From Selenomonas sp. WCT3 (GTDB lineage Bacteria > Bacillota > Negativicutes > Selenomonadales > Selenomonadaceae), in NCBI GenBank assembly GCA_900100835.1, contig FNCM01000003.1:124001-188000 (forward strand): a stretch of DNA of 64,000 nucleotides, in the 5' to 3' direction. The notes under the pieces were generated by a model. The model saw only the letters and a list, made by a program, of their open reading frames with translations. It was not told where the DNA came from and did not search any database. How positions within the stretch are numbered: the stretch's first letter is position 1; every line of letters begins with the position of its first letter. Shown here piece after piece: positions 7,656 through 18,300 of the stretch. A program made the position numbers and the translations under genes.

Positions 7656-8611
7656 TGAAAACAGGGAAAAGGTCCAGGGGGTGGAAAAACTTGCTGGCCG
7701 CAGGTTTTTTTCTGCTGATGGTATTGGGCGGGGCCGGGTACTTAGTCGGTAGTGGTTTTGTGGATTATGCCCTGTGCCGGAAAAATCCGGCGGATGCTAC
7801 GTCGATACCGGAGGCGGCTGCCAAGATTGTGGAGCCGGGACTCGATGCGCCAGCCAAGCCTACGGTAGAAAATGAAATCTGGACAATCGTTTCTTCGGAT
7901 GGACTTAAACTCACGGCTACGCACTTTTCGCCGGCAAAGCCTAGCAATCGTTGGGTGATTTTGGTACATGGTTATGGCCGCAACCAAAGTTTTGTGTGGG
8001 ATTATGCTTCTGAATATTTAAAGCGCGGCTATCATGTCTTGACGCCGGATTTACGGGCGGCAGGGCTGAGCGAGGGGAAATACTTTACCATGGGTGTAAA
8101 GGAAAGCGATGATATTGTTCATTGGGCCAGGGAAATCGCGACGCGTGAGGATAAGGCCCAAATTGCGCTGCATGGGATTTCCATGGGGGCGGCCACGGTG
8201 ATGATGGCAACGGCTAAACACCCGCCACAGGTGGTGGCTGCTATCGAGGATTGCGGGTATACGAGTGCCTATGCAATGTTTACGGGACAGCTAAAGAAAT
8301 TGTTTGGCTTGCCGGAATTTCCGGTGATGAACTGTGTGGATGTTGTCAGCCGGATGAAAACAGGTGCGGCCGTTTCGGAGGCAGCACCGCTGCGCAGTGT
8401 TGCCCGCACCGAGGTGCCGATGTTGTTTATCCATGGGGAGGCGGATAAATTGGTCCCTGTCAGTATGATGGAAGAATTGTATGAATCCTCTGCGGCACCA
8501 GTCAAGGAAAAAGTGGTGATAGCAGGAGCAGGACATGCGGATGCGAAAAATACGGTTCCTAAGGAATATTATCGGAGGGTTTTTGACTTTTTAGCGTCCT
8601 ATATGGATTAA
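7652..8611 (+). CDS. Membrane-anchored alpha/beta hydrolase
   Basis: Serine hydrolase of 319 residues, held in the inner membrane by one N-terminal segment (about residues 14-34) with the catalytic domain outside. It shows the oxyanion HGYGRN block, the nucleophile elbow HGISMGAA (GxSxG), and a late acid-His pair in HGEADKLVP and GAGHAD. It resembles the YqkD/BAAT-type hydrolases common in Firmicutes. The substrate is unknown. ATG 7652 overlaps the L,D-transpeptidase stop, which places the two in one operon and suggests an envelope role. Confidence 0.85.
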   Translation: MMKTGKRSRGWKNLLAAGFFLLMVLGGAGYLVGSGFVDYALCRKNPADATSIPEAAAKIVEPGLDAPAKPTVENEIWTIVSSDGLKLTATHFSPAKPSNRWVILVHGYGRNQSFVWDYASEYLKRGYHVLTPDLRAAGLSEGKYFTMGVKESDDIVHWAREIATREDKAQIALHGISMGAATVMMATAKHPPQVVAAIEDCGYTSAYAMFTGQLKKLFGLPEFPVMNCVDVVSRMKTGAAVSEAAPLRSVARTEVPMLFIHGEADKLVPVSMMEELYESSAAPVKEKVVIAGAGHADAKNTVPKEYYRRVFDFLASYMD

Positions 8612-8726
8612 AAGGATAGGCCAATTTATCAAAAATAGCAGGAAATGAAGAAAAAAGAAAGAAGTATATGGGCAGAGATGATACGTATCGAATAATGAAT
8701 CAGCTTTAGAAAAGGGAGGAAATTGG

Positions 8727-9548
8727 ATGAGATTAAGACTTAGCAAAGTAATCAGTGGTTTATTTATTGCTGCGAGTTTGACGGTTCCTTTGATGGCGGC
8801 CCCCATTGCCAGTGCTGGATCAGTGCCAGCGGCCACTGAAGCAATGGGGACAAAGGTGAATCCGGCGGATAGTTCGGGATTTGTGGAGTTATCTGAAGCG
8901 GTGCCGGATGTCATTTTGGAGCCGCGTTATTATTCCACTTATAATTTTGTGGGGGACCGTATTGCCGGGTATCAAGTGCCACGTATCTTCATGACGAAGG
9001 AGGCTGCCGATGCACTTAAAGAGGTTTCGGATGATGTGAAGAAACAGGGATACCGGCTGAAAATTTATGATGCCTACCGGCCACAGATGGCTGTAGACAA
9101 TTTTGTGGCCTGGGCCGAGAATCTTGGGGACAAGCGCATGAAAGAGTATTTTTATCCGCAGGTGGATAAAACGAGACTTTTTGCCGATGGCTATATTGAT
9201 GCTAAGTCGGGACATAGCCGTGGTTCTACAGTAGATTTGACCCTTTTCAATATGCAGACAGGTAAAGATGTGGATATGGGCGCAACCTTTGATCATTTCG
9301 GCATCGAGAGTCACCCGGATTGGTGTGGAAACCCTGAGACAGGTAAGTACACGGGAAAATATAAGGGGAATAAAAAGCCAAAAGATGGGAAAATCAATGA
9401 GGTGCAGTTCAAGAATCGCATGATTTTGCGCGAGGCAATGTTGCGGCATGGCTTTAAAGCATTGGATACGGAATGGTGGCATTTTACGCTGAAAAATGAG
9501 CCTTATCCAAATACATATTTTACGTTCCCCATTCAGAAAAATATGTAA
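8727..9548 (+). CDS. Exported D-alanyl-D-alanine dipeptidase-like protein (VanX/DdpX, M15D)
   Basis: Zinc peptidase of 273 residues with a signal peptide (about 1-30). The zinc-binding motifs are SGHSRGSTVDL (His and Asp ligands) and, near the C-terminus, DTEWWHF, with the catalytic Glu and last His ligand. KIYDAYRPQMAV is the conserved VanX arginine block. VanX is cytoplasmic in glycopeptide resistance, but DdpX-like exported forms are known and may recycle D-Ala-D-Ala. No vanH, vanA or vanS/R gene is nearby, so this is not a resistance cassette. GGGAGG precedes the ATG. The same-strand neighbour is an L,D-transpeptidase/hydrolase pair. Confidence 0.88.
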   Translation: MRLRLSKVISGLFIAASLTVPLMAAPIASAGSVPAATEAMGTKVNPADSSGFVELSEAVPDVILEPRYYSTYNFVGDRIAGYQVPRIFMTKEAADALKEVSDDVKKQGYRLKIYDAYRPQMAVDNFVAWAENLGDKRMKEYFYPQVDKTRLFADGYIDAKSGHSRGSTVDLTLFNMQTGKDVDMGATFDHFGIESHPDWCGNPETGKYTGKYKGNKKPKDGKINEVQFKNRMILREAMLRHGFKALDTEWWHFTLKNEPYPNTYFTFPIQKNM

Positions 9549-9617
9549 GGAATCCCTGCAATAATTATGGCGGCAGCTGTTGCTGGGAAATTCAATAAGA
9601 TTTCAGATATTAGGTGA

Positions 9618-9652
9618 AGAAAAAAGCAGGGCTGAAAATGCCCTGCTTTTCC
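9618..9652 (+). terminator. Terminator after the VanX-like gene
   Basis: AAAAAGCAGGGC (9622-9633) pairs with GCCCTGCTTTT (9640-9650) around a short A-rich loop. It works on the plus strand, about 70 bases after the stop. The following ~195 bases (9653-9847) hold no recognisable gene. Confidence 0.75.
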
Positions 9653-9847
9653 TCAATCTGAATAGGGGGGAACATCATAGGCAGAGCGAGGATTGTCTGA
9701 CGCTGAATATCTGCAGCCCCGCGGAGAGGATGGCGGAGAAAAAGCGTTCCGATGCGGGCTAATTGTGGATAAACTGACGGAGGTCAAATGCCTGCTGGAG
9801 CTTTTGGAAAAATGAAGGATGGATATCTATTAAGGAGGCGGATTGCT

Positions 9848-10510
9848 ATGAAAAAATCGGCAATATGGTTGATGGTAATGATGTTGTTGTGTTTGATGAC
9901 CGGCACGGTTTGGGCAGCTGATGCGGACAAAACAGCGAAGGAGCAGGTGAAAATCACGAAGGCACGGGCGGAAATCGATGAACTGTCCACGAAAGCTCTG
10001 GCGAATCTTTATGCTAAGATTCCCACCGCTGAAAAGGTTATCCATGATTGCTATGCCTACGCAACGTTGAGCAATACGGGCATGAAGCTTGGCTGGCTGG
10101 GGGATGCCCACGGCAGAGGCGTGGCGATAAACAAGGCCACCAAGGAAAAGGTCTATATGCGCATGAAGGAAATGGGGCTCGGCTTGGGATTAGGAATAAA
10201 AGAATACGACCTGATTTTCGTCATAGGTACGGAAGATGCTTGGAAATCCTTTATTTCTGGTAAGGTGAAATTTGCTACTTCGGCGGATGCTGCTGCCAAA
10301 GATGGGAAAAAAGGTGCTTCGGTGGATGGTGCTTCCATTGCTGGAGATGGTATTTGGGTTTATCAGATTACGAAAAAGGGCTTAGCCTTGGAAGCTTCCA
10401 TCAAGGGAACAAAGATTTTCCCGGATAAAAAATTGAATGAACCAAAAAAGGAGGCGGAAGGCAGTGCTGATGCTGCTACAGAAAAAGAACTTAAGGAAAA
10501 AGGTAAATAA
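9848..10510 (+). CDS. Exported SYLF (YSC84) domain protein
   Basis: The signal peptide ends near VWAAD. The rest is a SYLF/YSC84 domain, a lipid-binding fold that in eukaryotes binds phosphoinositides. Visible family features are CYAYATLSNTGMKLGW, GRGVAINKATKEK, the glycine run GLGLGLGIKEYDLIFV, and the late DGIWVYQITKKGLALEAS. A charged C-terminal tail follows. The start at 9848 has AAGGAGG upstream. The bacterial role is unknown; periplasmic lipid binding is inferred. It lies 63 bases before the TpsB gene with no terminator in between, so cotranscription with the secretion system is likely. Confidence 0.85.
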   Translation: MKKSAIWLMVMMLLCLMTGTVWAADADKTAKEQVKITKARAEIDELSTKALANLYAKIPTAEKVIHDCYAYATLSNTGMKLGWLGDAHGRGVAINKATKEKVYMRMKEMGLGLGLGIKEYDLIFVIGTEDAWKSFISGKVKFATSADAAAKDGKKGASVDGASIAGDGIWVYQITKKGLALEASIKGTKIFPDKKLNEPKKEAEGSADAATEKELKEKGK

Positions 10511-10573
10511 CACGATATTATATAAAGAATAAACTAAAAATAAAGAAAACACTTTACTATATAGGTGGTTACG

Positions 10574-12232
10574 ATGAAAAAAATCAATTCGCTTTGTTTG
10601 ATGATTACTTTGGGGTTGTTAGCAGAAGGACAGGTCATGGCGGCCCCAGACTGGAATCGGGGGATGGATGCCGGGGCACAGATGGAACGGGACCGCCGGG
10701 ACATGGAACGAGAACAGGTTCGGGAACAAATTGCCGAGGATGAGGCGGCCAAGAAAAATAAGGTGGAGACAGCGGAAGTTTCTCCTGCCGATGATACTGA
10801 CGCAAAACTCCATTTTGAATTGAAGCAGGTTACTTGGAACCCGTCGGAAATCTTGACGGCAGAAGCGATTCATGCTGTGGTGGATGGTTATGTAGGGCGG
10901 CAGATTACCCTGAAGGATTTGCGGGAAATGGCCAACCGTATTACGGAGCTTTATAAGGAAAGGGGCTATATGACCTGTGGGGCGGTGCTGCCTCCCCAGC
11001 GAATTCATGATGGGGTGGTGGAGATTCGCCTTATCGAAGGGAAGACGGGAGAAATCACTATCCAAGGGAATCGTTATACCAAGGACAAATACATCACAGA
11101 CCGGCTGGGGTTGAAGCCGGGAGAAATTGCCAATATTGATAAACTGAATCGCAGCCTGCGTTGGTTTCACGGCACCAATGATTTGCAGCTCCGGGTAATA
11201 CTGAAGCCGGGCACCAATGAAAATACTACGGATTATGAAATCATAGCCTTTGAGCCTAAGAATGATTCGGTTACGCTCTACATCGATAATGATGGCTATA
11301 AAAGCAACGGCCGCTGGCGGGAAGGCTTATTTTACAACATGAGGAGCTTGTCAAAATATCGGGATGCCCTGCGAAGCAGTTTCCTTCGCAGCCAAGGTAC
11401 GAAAGCTTGGTCTTTGGGGTACAGCGTGCCGGTTTCTTCTACAGGTATGCGGCTGGATGTTAATTATGCCGGCAATAGTACAAAAGTGACGAATGGAGAG
11501 CTGAAGAAGTTAGGCGTTGAAGGGAAGTCTAGTTCTTTTTCACTAACTTGGCGTGTGCCTTTCCGTATGACGGAGCATTCCCGTCATGAAACAGGCTTGC
11601 AGTATGTTTATCAAAAGGCCGAAACGGAATTGGGGCATGGCACAGGTTTGGTAGTGCCTTGGCTGGAGGACAGGATACAGCGGATAAGTCCATATGTTTC
11701 TTTCACGCATTATGGGAATTCCGCCGTGCTTTACCACAAGCACTCCTTCGTCCAGGCAAAGCGAAAGGATATCGATGGGGGCTCGGATACCGCCAGGCTT
11801 TACCGCCTGAGTTCCTTCTGGCAGAAACGCTGCAAGGATGGACAGTTCTGGCAGGGGCGGCTGGATGGTCAGTGGGCATCGAATAGCTACCTGGCTTCCT
11901 CAGACCGCATCTTCCTGGGCGGTGTTAACAGTGTCCGGGGGTATGAAGAAGGCTTTATCGGCGGGGAGCGAGGCCTATCGGCAGGAATTGAATACCACAT
12001 TCCCTTAGACAAGGAAAGACGGTTTTTCGCCTTCCCGTTCTTTGATTGGGGAACCGTGGCCGGGGATACAGCACCAGAGCATCATACTTTGATGAGCATG
12101 GGATGGGGGCTGACAGCGAGGTACAAGAATATATACAGCAGCTTAACGATGGGTTTCCCGTTAAAAAAGGACTTTTATGATAACCATTTGAGCAGCACAA
12201 GAGTGGATTTCAGCTTGTCGGCTACCTTCTAA
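10574..12232 (+). CDS. TpsB outer-membrane transporter (ShlB/FhaC/HecB family)
   Basis: Omp85-type beta-barrel that exports the giant partner encoded just downstream. The signal peptide ends near VMAAP. A Gln/Arg/Glu-rich helix (residues ~22-60, the FhaC-type H1 plug position) is followed by a POTRA-2 domain (about 75-155, with ITELYKERGYM) and a ShlB-type barrel. The conserved barrel loop motif VRGY (in NSVRGYEEG, near residue 453) is present, and the chain ends in Phe, as barrel proteins do. The start is ATG 10574 with TAGGTGG five bases upstream. Length of 552 residues is normal. The exoprotein gene follows after 75 bases. Confidence 0.95.
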   Translation: MKKINSLCLMITLGLLAEGQVMAAPDWNRGMDAGAQMERDRRDMEREQVREQIAEDEAAKKNKVETAEVSPADDTDAKLHFELKQVTWNPSEILTAEAIHAVVDGYVGRQITLKDLREMANRITELYKERGYMTCGAVLPPQRIHDGVVEIRLIEGKTGEITIQGNRYTKDKYITDRLGLKPGEIANIDKLNRSLRWFHGTNDLQLRVILKPGTNENTTDYEIIAFEPKNDSVTLYIDNDGYKSNGRWREGLFYNMRSLSKYRDALRSSFLRSQGTKAWSLGYSVPVSSTGMRLDVNYAGNSTKVTNGELKKLGVEGKSSSFSLTWRVPFRMTEHSRHETGLQYVYQKAETELGHGTGLVVPWLEDRIQRISPYVSFTHYGNSAVLYHKHSFVQAKRKDIDGGSDTARLYRLSSFWQKRCKDGQFWQGRLDGQWASNSYLASSDRIFLGGVNSVRGYEEGFIGGERGLSAGIEYHIPLDKERRFFAFPFFDWGTVAGDTAPEHHTLMSMGWGLTARYKNIYSSLTMGFPLKKDFYDNHLSSTRVDFSLSATF

Positions 12233-12307
12233 GTCATGTACGGAGCCTGGGTTGTTCAGATGGGTAAGGATACGAAAAGATGGACAGCTAGAAAGTGGGG
12301 GCTTACT

Positions 12308-15300
12308 ATGGCATACGGATATAAAATCAAAAAAGAGGCTAAGGATTGGACGCTCGCTTCGGTGCCTTATATGGAGTGGACTCCAAGGGGGGGACGCAGA
12401 AAGACCCAGACTAGGATTCGTCAGCAGGAACGTCAGCGTTTGCTGCTTTCTCTGACTATGGCAACAGGATTCTTGGCGCATCCGTATGGCATTAGTGAAG
12501 CTGCCATTGTCACCAAAGATGGAAATACCATCGATGCAGTAAATAACGTCTATAATATCGACCCGCAGGGGACCAATGGTTCCCTTTCTTACAATCGTTT
12601 CCGCGAGTTCGATTTGTCGCAGGGGCATATCGCCAACCTAAAGTTTAACACGGATATTCTGGCCAATTTGGTGCAGAATAAGATAACCATCAATGGTATC
12701 GTCAATGCAGTTAAGAATAATAAACTTGACGGTCATCTTATGTTCCTGAGCCCCAACGGAATGGTGGTGGGGGCAACCGGTGTTATTAATGCGGGGCAGT
12801 TCACGGGGATTGTACCGGCAAAAACGGATTTTGACAAGTTGTATAATGCAACCAATACGGCTGACATTACGCTAGAGGCAGTAACGGGCCTTCAGCAGGG
12901 GAACTATGCGATGGGAGGAACCATCGATGTCAGCGGCCAGATCAATACCCACAGTGGCATTATGCTGGGGGCTGGGGTCATCAATATCAAGGATGGTGCC
13001 GAGCTCAAAAGCACGAAGAATATCGACTTCTCGTCGCTGGTGAATATCGGCAGTGTCAGTGCAGGACTAGGCAATCTGACAGCTGTTGCTGGTACTGGCG
13101 GCGATATTATCCTGACGGCTAGGCAGGAGTCTGCTGTCAAGGACACCAAGCCTGTCTTGAAGGAAGATGGCACGCCGGAGAAAGATGAAAACGGCAACGA
13201 CAAGACCGAGGCTAATACCATCCATTGGCGCGACCGTTCCACGAATATTTCCGCTGCCGTCAATATCGGTACGGATGCTGCCGCCCAGGGTGTTTCCATC
13301 ACCAGCAGTGATGGCGCCGTGAAACTTACGGCGGAGAGCAAGAGCACCTATGAAGACAGCACTCCCATGACCCTGACGGATACCTTAAAGGGAATTGTGC
13401 TGGGCGAAGACACCATTGCCGAAAGTCTTATCAACAAACTGGCCAAGGCAGAATCTTCGGCCAACAAGTACCTCTATGTCAATTATTCCAGCAAGACGAA
13501 CAAGTCTGCCATCAACGTCGGCAAAAATAGCACCGTGAAGGGAAATAGCATCGACATTGGGGCCAAGTCCACCGTGGAACTCAAGCAGTCCATTGCGGCG
13601 CCCAAGACGGAGAAAAAGGACAGCGATGGCAAGGAGCAAAAATCAGATTCCGTGTTGCCCATCGCGACGGTGGCCGTTTCCCGCGTCTACAACAACGCCG
13701 ACATTGTCCTTGATGGTAAATTGCAGGCCACGGGAAAAGATGGCGATGGCAATGCCATTACCATTGCTGCCGATGCCACTACTACGGCCAGCGTCAAATC
13801 CACCGCCAGCGGTGGGGCTAATACCTCGGCGGTAGTGGGGGTGGCTGTCCTTGCTGGCGACACCAAGGCCAATGTGGCTGTAAATGCGCCGCAGGGGACA
13901 GATGAATCATTTAAGGCAGAAGCTGGCAAGGCTGCTATCAAGGCTGTCACGAACAGCAATATTGCGGTAGAAGCAGGGGCTACAGGCGCAGGCAAGAGCT
14001 ATGTGGTATCCACCGTGGGCGTAGCTAACTACGACAACACTGCAGCGGTGTCGGTTGACCGTTCTATCAAGGCTGGGGCAGTGGATATTGCGGCTGAAAA
14101 TAAAGTCAGCGGCTTTAAGATGACCGTGGACAATACCCTGAAAGCTGCTGCGGCAAATGAGGGCGGCAAGGATACTGCCCAGACCAGTGATGAGGATAAG
14201 GCAAAGGATAATGCCGACGCGGCGGCAGAGCAAAATGCCTCCCAGTCTGGGGACGACAACAAGAAAAAGTCCGCCAATCCTGAGAAGACCATCCAGGATG
14301 CTTCGGCAGATACCACGAAGAAACAGGCTGGCGATGCCCAGGAAGGTGTTCAGAAGGTCAAGGACAAGGTGGAAGGCACCAATAAGAGCGGCAGCAATGA
14401 GGCAAAGACTTCGGCCTTTGGTCTTGGGGCCAGTGTCGGTGTTGTGGCCAATAAAAACGATGCCAATATCGCCCTGGGGAAGAATGCTGTCATTACGGCT
14501 ACGGCAGTAGAAAATGGGGCAGACGGTGGGGTTAATGCGAGTGCCAAATCCCTGATGACTGCTTCTGCCGACAAGGAAGACAGTCTGCAATTTACGGTGA
14601 AGAATGCCCAGGCCAACTCGGCCAAAGTGGAGATTGGTGCTGCTGTACTGGTCAGCAACGTGAAGAATAATGCCAATATCCTGCTGGATAATGAGGGGGA
14701 TAAGTCTGCCCAAATCAAGGGTGAGGCCATATCGCTGGGGGCTGTGGCAGGAATGGGCGAGTATGAAAAAGATTCCGAGAAGAAGACCAGCAGCCTGTCT
14801 TATGCGGTGAGTAACGAAGAGAAAGCGAATAAGGATAAACCGGCTACGGTGGTGTTGGACGGTTCGGTGGGGATTAACAACCTGCAGAATAACGCCGTGG
14901 TTCTTTTGGGACAGAAGAGCCAGCTGGAAGGTTCTGCCCTGACCCTGTCTACGGATGCCACCACCAAGGCGGCGGGAAAATACGGTGGCGAAGAAGATAA
15001 CAGCAAAGTAGGTATCGGTGCCACGGTGGGCATCCAGAATATCAGCGGCAACAGCTTGATTATGGCGGGAAAGGAAACAGTACTTACCGGAGCCCTGGTG
15101 AGCGCTACGGCTAACAATTCCATCGACGCCAAGAACGAAGTCAAAAATGCTGGCAAAGGGGATTCCTTTGGCATTTCGGGCATGGTGGCGCTCTCCTATG
15201 GCGATAGCAATAGCATTGTGTCTTTGGATGATGAGGCCGCAGTCAATGCTCCGGTTATGGCTATGCTTATGGCCGTCAATTCCACCACGGTGGATAACTC

Positions 15301-18300
15301 TGCCCGCAGTGAGTTCACGGGAAAGGAAAGTTCCAAAGCTTTTGGTATCGGCGTGGGCATTGTCAATTATGATGTAAACAGCCTGGCTATGGTAAGCGAT
15401 AATGGCAGTGGGATTAGTGCGCCCGCAGGAGATACAACGGATGCGGAAAAGGCCGCTCAGAAAATCTATCAGAATGCGACGCTGGCTCGCAGTGTTGCTG
15501 GCGATACCTTTTCGGGGAAAATGGGGGACGCTACTGCCAGCGGCAACAAGGGAACCATCACCACGGGGAATCTCTCTGCGTCGGCCATAACCCTGGGCAT
15601 GATACAGAACGATGCCAAGGCCAAGACCGTCTCCACTAGCGCCGAAGACAAGGCAGAGAATGCCAACGAACGGAAGGATTCGGAAAAATGGACGAATTGG
15701 TCAAAAAAGGGGAAAGAAGGGGCGAATGACGCCAAGAAGAATACGGAAGATTTGGAACAGGACAAGGTAGAAGCTCAGAATGAGTCTGCTGCTCCCACCA
15801 TTGGGGAAACGTCCCAGAAGAATAATGCTTCGGGAGCAGGGAAGGAAGCAAGTTCTGCTGCCAATCCCGATGAAACGCCGAAGGATGATGGGGCTGCTCC
15901 TGCTGCCAATAAGAGTGCCGGGGCGTCCATCGGCATCGAGGGCAGTGCGGCCTTGACCTTCCTGGATGGCCGGACGGATGCTGTCCTCGACAATGTGACG
16001 GTGAAAAATGTCGGCGATACGGCGGTGGAGTCTGTCTCCTTGTCGGCTACGGATTTCCTCGGTGCCATCACCACGGGGGGAACGGATATCAAGAACTCCC
16101 TAAAATCCGGCAGCTCTGCCACTAAGGTGGGTATTGGCGGCACCTTTGCCATGAACAGCTCCAACCGGGATGTGGATGCTTTCCTGCGCAATGTCAATTT
16201 GCCACAGGTGAAGTCTGTCCAAAATTCCGCCTCCAAGACGGGCCTTGAAGTAGTGGCAGGCATGGGAGTCAGCGCCTCTAAGGGCAATGGCACCAATGTG
16301 GCCGGTGCCGGAGCGGTGTATTACAACCGGGCCGAGCAGGATATCCATGCCCTGCTGCTGGATAATATCATCACCTCTGACGGTACGGGGAATATCACCA
16401 GTAAAGCTGTCAGCACCGATTATCAGATAGCAGGGGGCCTGACGGCCAATTCTGCCAGCGGCGAAAACACCAATGTGGGTGTAGGCGGCGTGGTGGCCAT
16501 CAGCAATTTGGAAACCAACCTGTCCAGCGCCATCATCGGCGGCAGCTATCAGAATCTAAAGTCCGTGGATATTGAGGCCCAGAAGGGCACCACCCAGATC
16601 GATGGCGCCCTGGCCGCTACTTATGCCGGGGGCAATAGCGGATACGGGTTTGAGGGGGCCTTTGCTTACGGCAGCGTGAAGAATACTACCAGTGCCTATA
16701 TTTCTGGTGCCACCATTGTGGGGGCTCAGGACAGCACGGTGAATGTCAAGGCCGGGGAAATCCCTGTCCAAAAGACGGAAGAACAGCGCAGCACGGAAAA
16801 AGGGCAGATTGAAAACAACACCAATCTCACGGACATTATCAAATCGTTGCTGAAAGCTTCGGTGGATGCGGATAAAACGAATAAGGAAAATCTGGAAGAT
16901 AAAGGAATAGACACCACCGGGAAGAGCTATCTCGATACGAGCAGTGCATCATCTTCCCTGGATGATGACGCCAAGACTACCGACGAGGGCAAGATTGTTG
17001 ACGATGCCGCTGGCGATGAAGATGCGGCCAAAGACGAATTGGGCAAGAATCACAGTCTGACCATTACGGCGGCAATGGCTGGAGGCTGGAACGGAAATGC
17101 CGGTGCCGGTGCGGGCATTGCCTATAACTATGTGAAGAATGACCTGGCAGCGGATATCAAAGGGTCCACCATTACGGCTGATACAGTAGCGGGGGAGGCC
17201 GCCAGCGATTCCAAGATTATTTCCGTGGGCGCAGGCGTTGCCATTGGCGGCAAATCCTTTAACGGAGCCGGTTCCGGCAGCTGGAACGACCTCAAGAATG
17301 ATACGAAGGTAACCTTTGAAAACAACACCATCACCGGGAAAAACATCAGCGAGCAGGCACAAAATACCAGCTCCATCATCAATATCGCCGGGGAAGTAGC
17401 CGGCGGAAAGGGCATGGCTATAGGATTGTCCCTGGCCTATAATTCCCTGAACAATACCACGGGAACTTATCTGAAAGGCAATGTTATCACCCTGTCAGAG
17501 GATGCGGATAACTCGGTCAAACTGGCAGCTGCTAACCAGGGCAAGGCTTTGGCGGTGGCTGGCGGTGTCGATGTTAATATCAGCCAATCCACTTTTGGTG
17601 CCGTGGGAACCGTGGCTATCAACCGGGGTGTCAACAACACGGAAAGTATCGTTGACGGCAAGGAAAACGGCGAAAAGACGAAACTCGACAAGGTGAAGGA
17701 GCTTTCCGTCACTGCTGAAGAACTAACCAAGAAGACCACCGTTGCTGGCAGCGTGTCAGTAGGCGGTAAGAAAGTGGGTATCGGCGGTGCTGTGGCCTAT
17801 ACTTCGGTCGGGACTGATGGCACGAGGGAGAAACTGCGGGCCGAAATCAATAATGCGGATATCACCACCACGGATGCTGGTACGATTGAAGTTTCTACCA
17901 AGGACAGCAAGACGGAGGGGACGAATACGGACAAGTCCCGCATCATCACCGTGGGGGCTGGCTTTGGCGTATCCTGGGGCAGTAATCTCTTTAATCTCCA
18001 GGGAGGCGCTGCTGTTTCGGATATCTATAAGGACAGCCTAGCTGCGCTAAACAACACCAACATCAACGCAAACAATGCGGATAGTCATCCCATCATCAAT
18101 ATTACCGCCGATACCAAGAGCAAGATCAATACCGTCGGTGTCGGCGGCACGGTTGATATCAATACGGAGGTAAAGGGAACGGCGGGCGTTGCCATTAACC
18201 GCCTGTATCAGGATACCAAAGCGGAAATGGCTACGGACAGCGGTACCACCACGGTCAACGCAGGACTTACCCAGGTGCGCGCTGCTGGCGATGGTGATAT

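Noticed and set aside
8727..9548. Glycopeptide-resistance cassette
   Set aside because: Only a VanX-like, exported dipeptidase is present; no ligase, dehydrogenase or two-component regulator is nearby.
9580..9762. A 60-codon frame between the VanX-like and SYLF genes
   Set aside because: It runs through the terminator hairpin, and its residues show no family pattern.
12236..12307. Earlier ATG codons for the giant exoprotein
   Set aside because: They lack a good ribosome site, and the ATG at 12308 has GTGGGGG at proper distance; the earlier start would also add 24 residues to an already long signal region. Not fully excluded.
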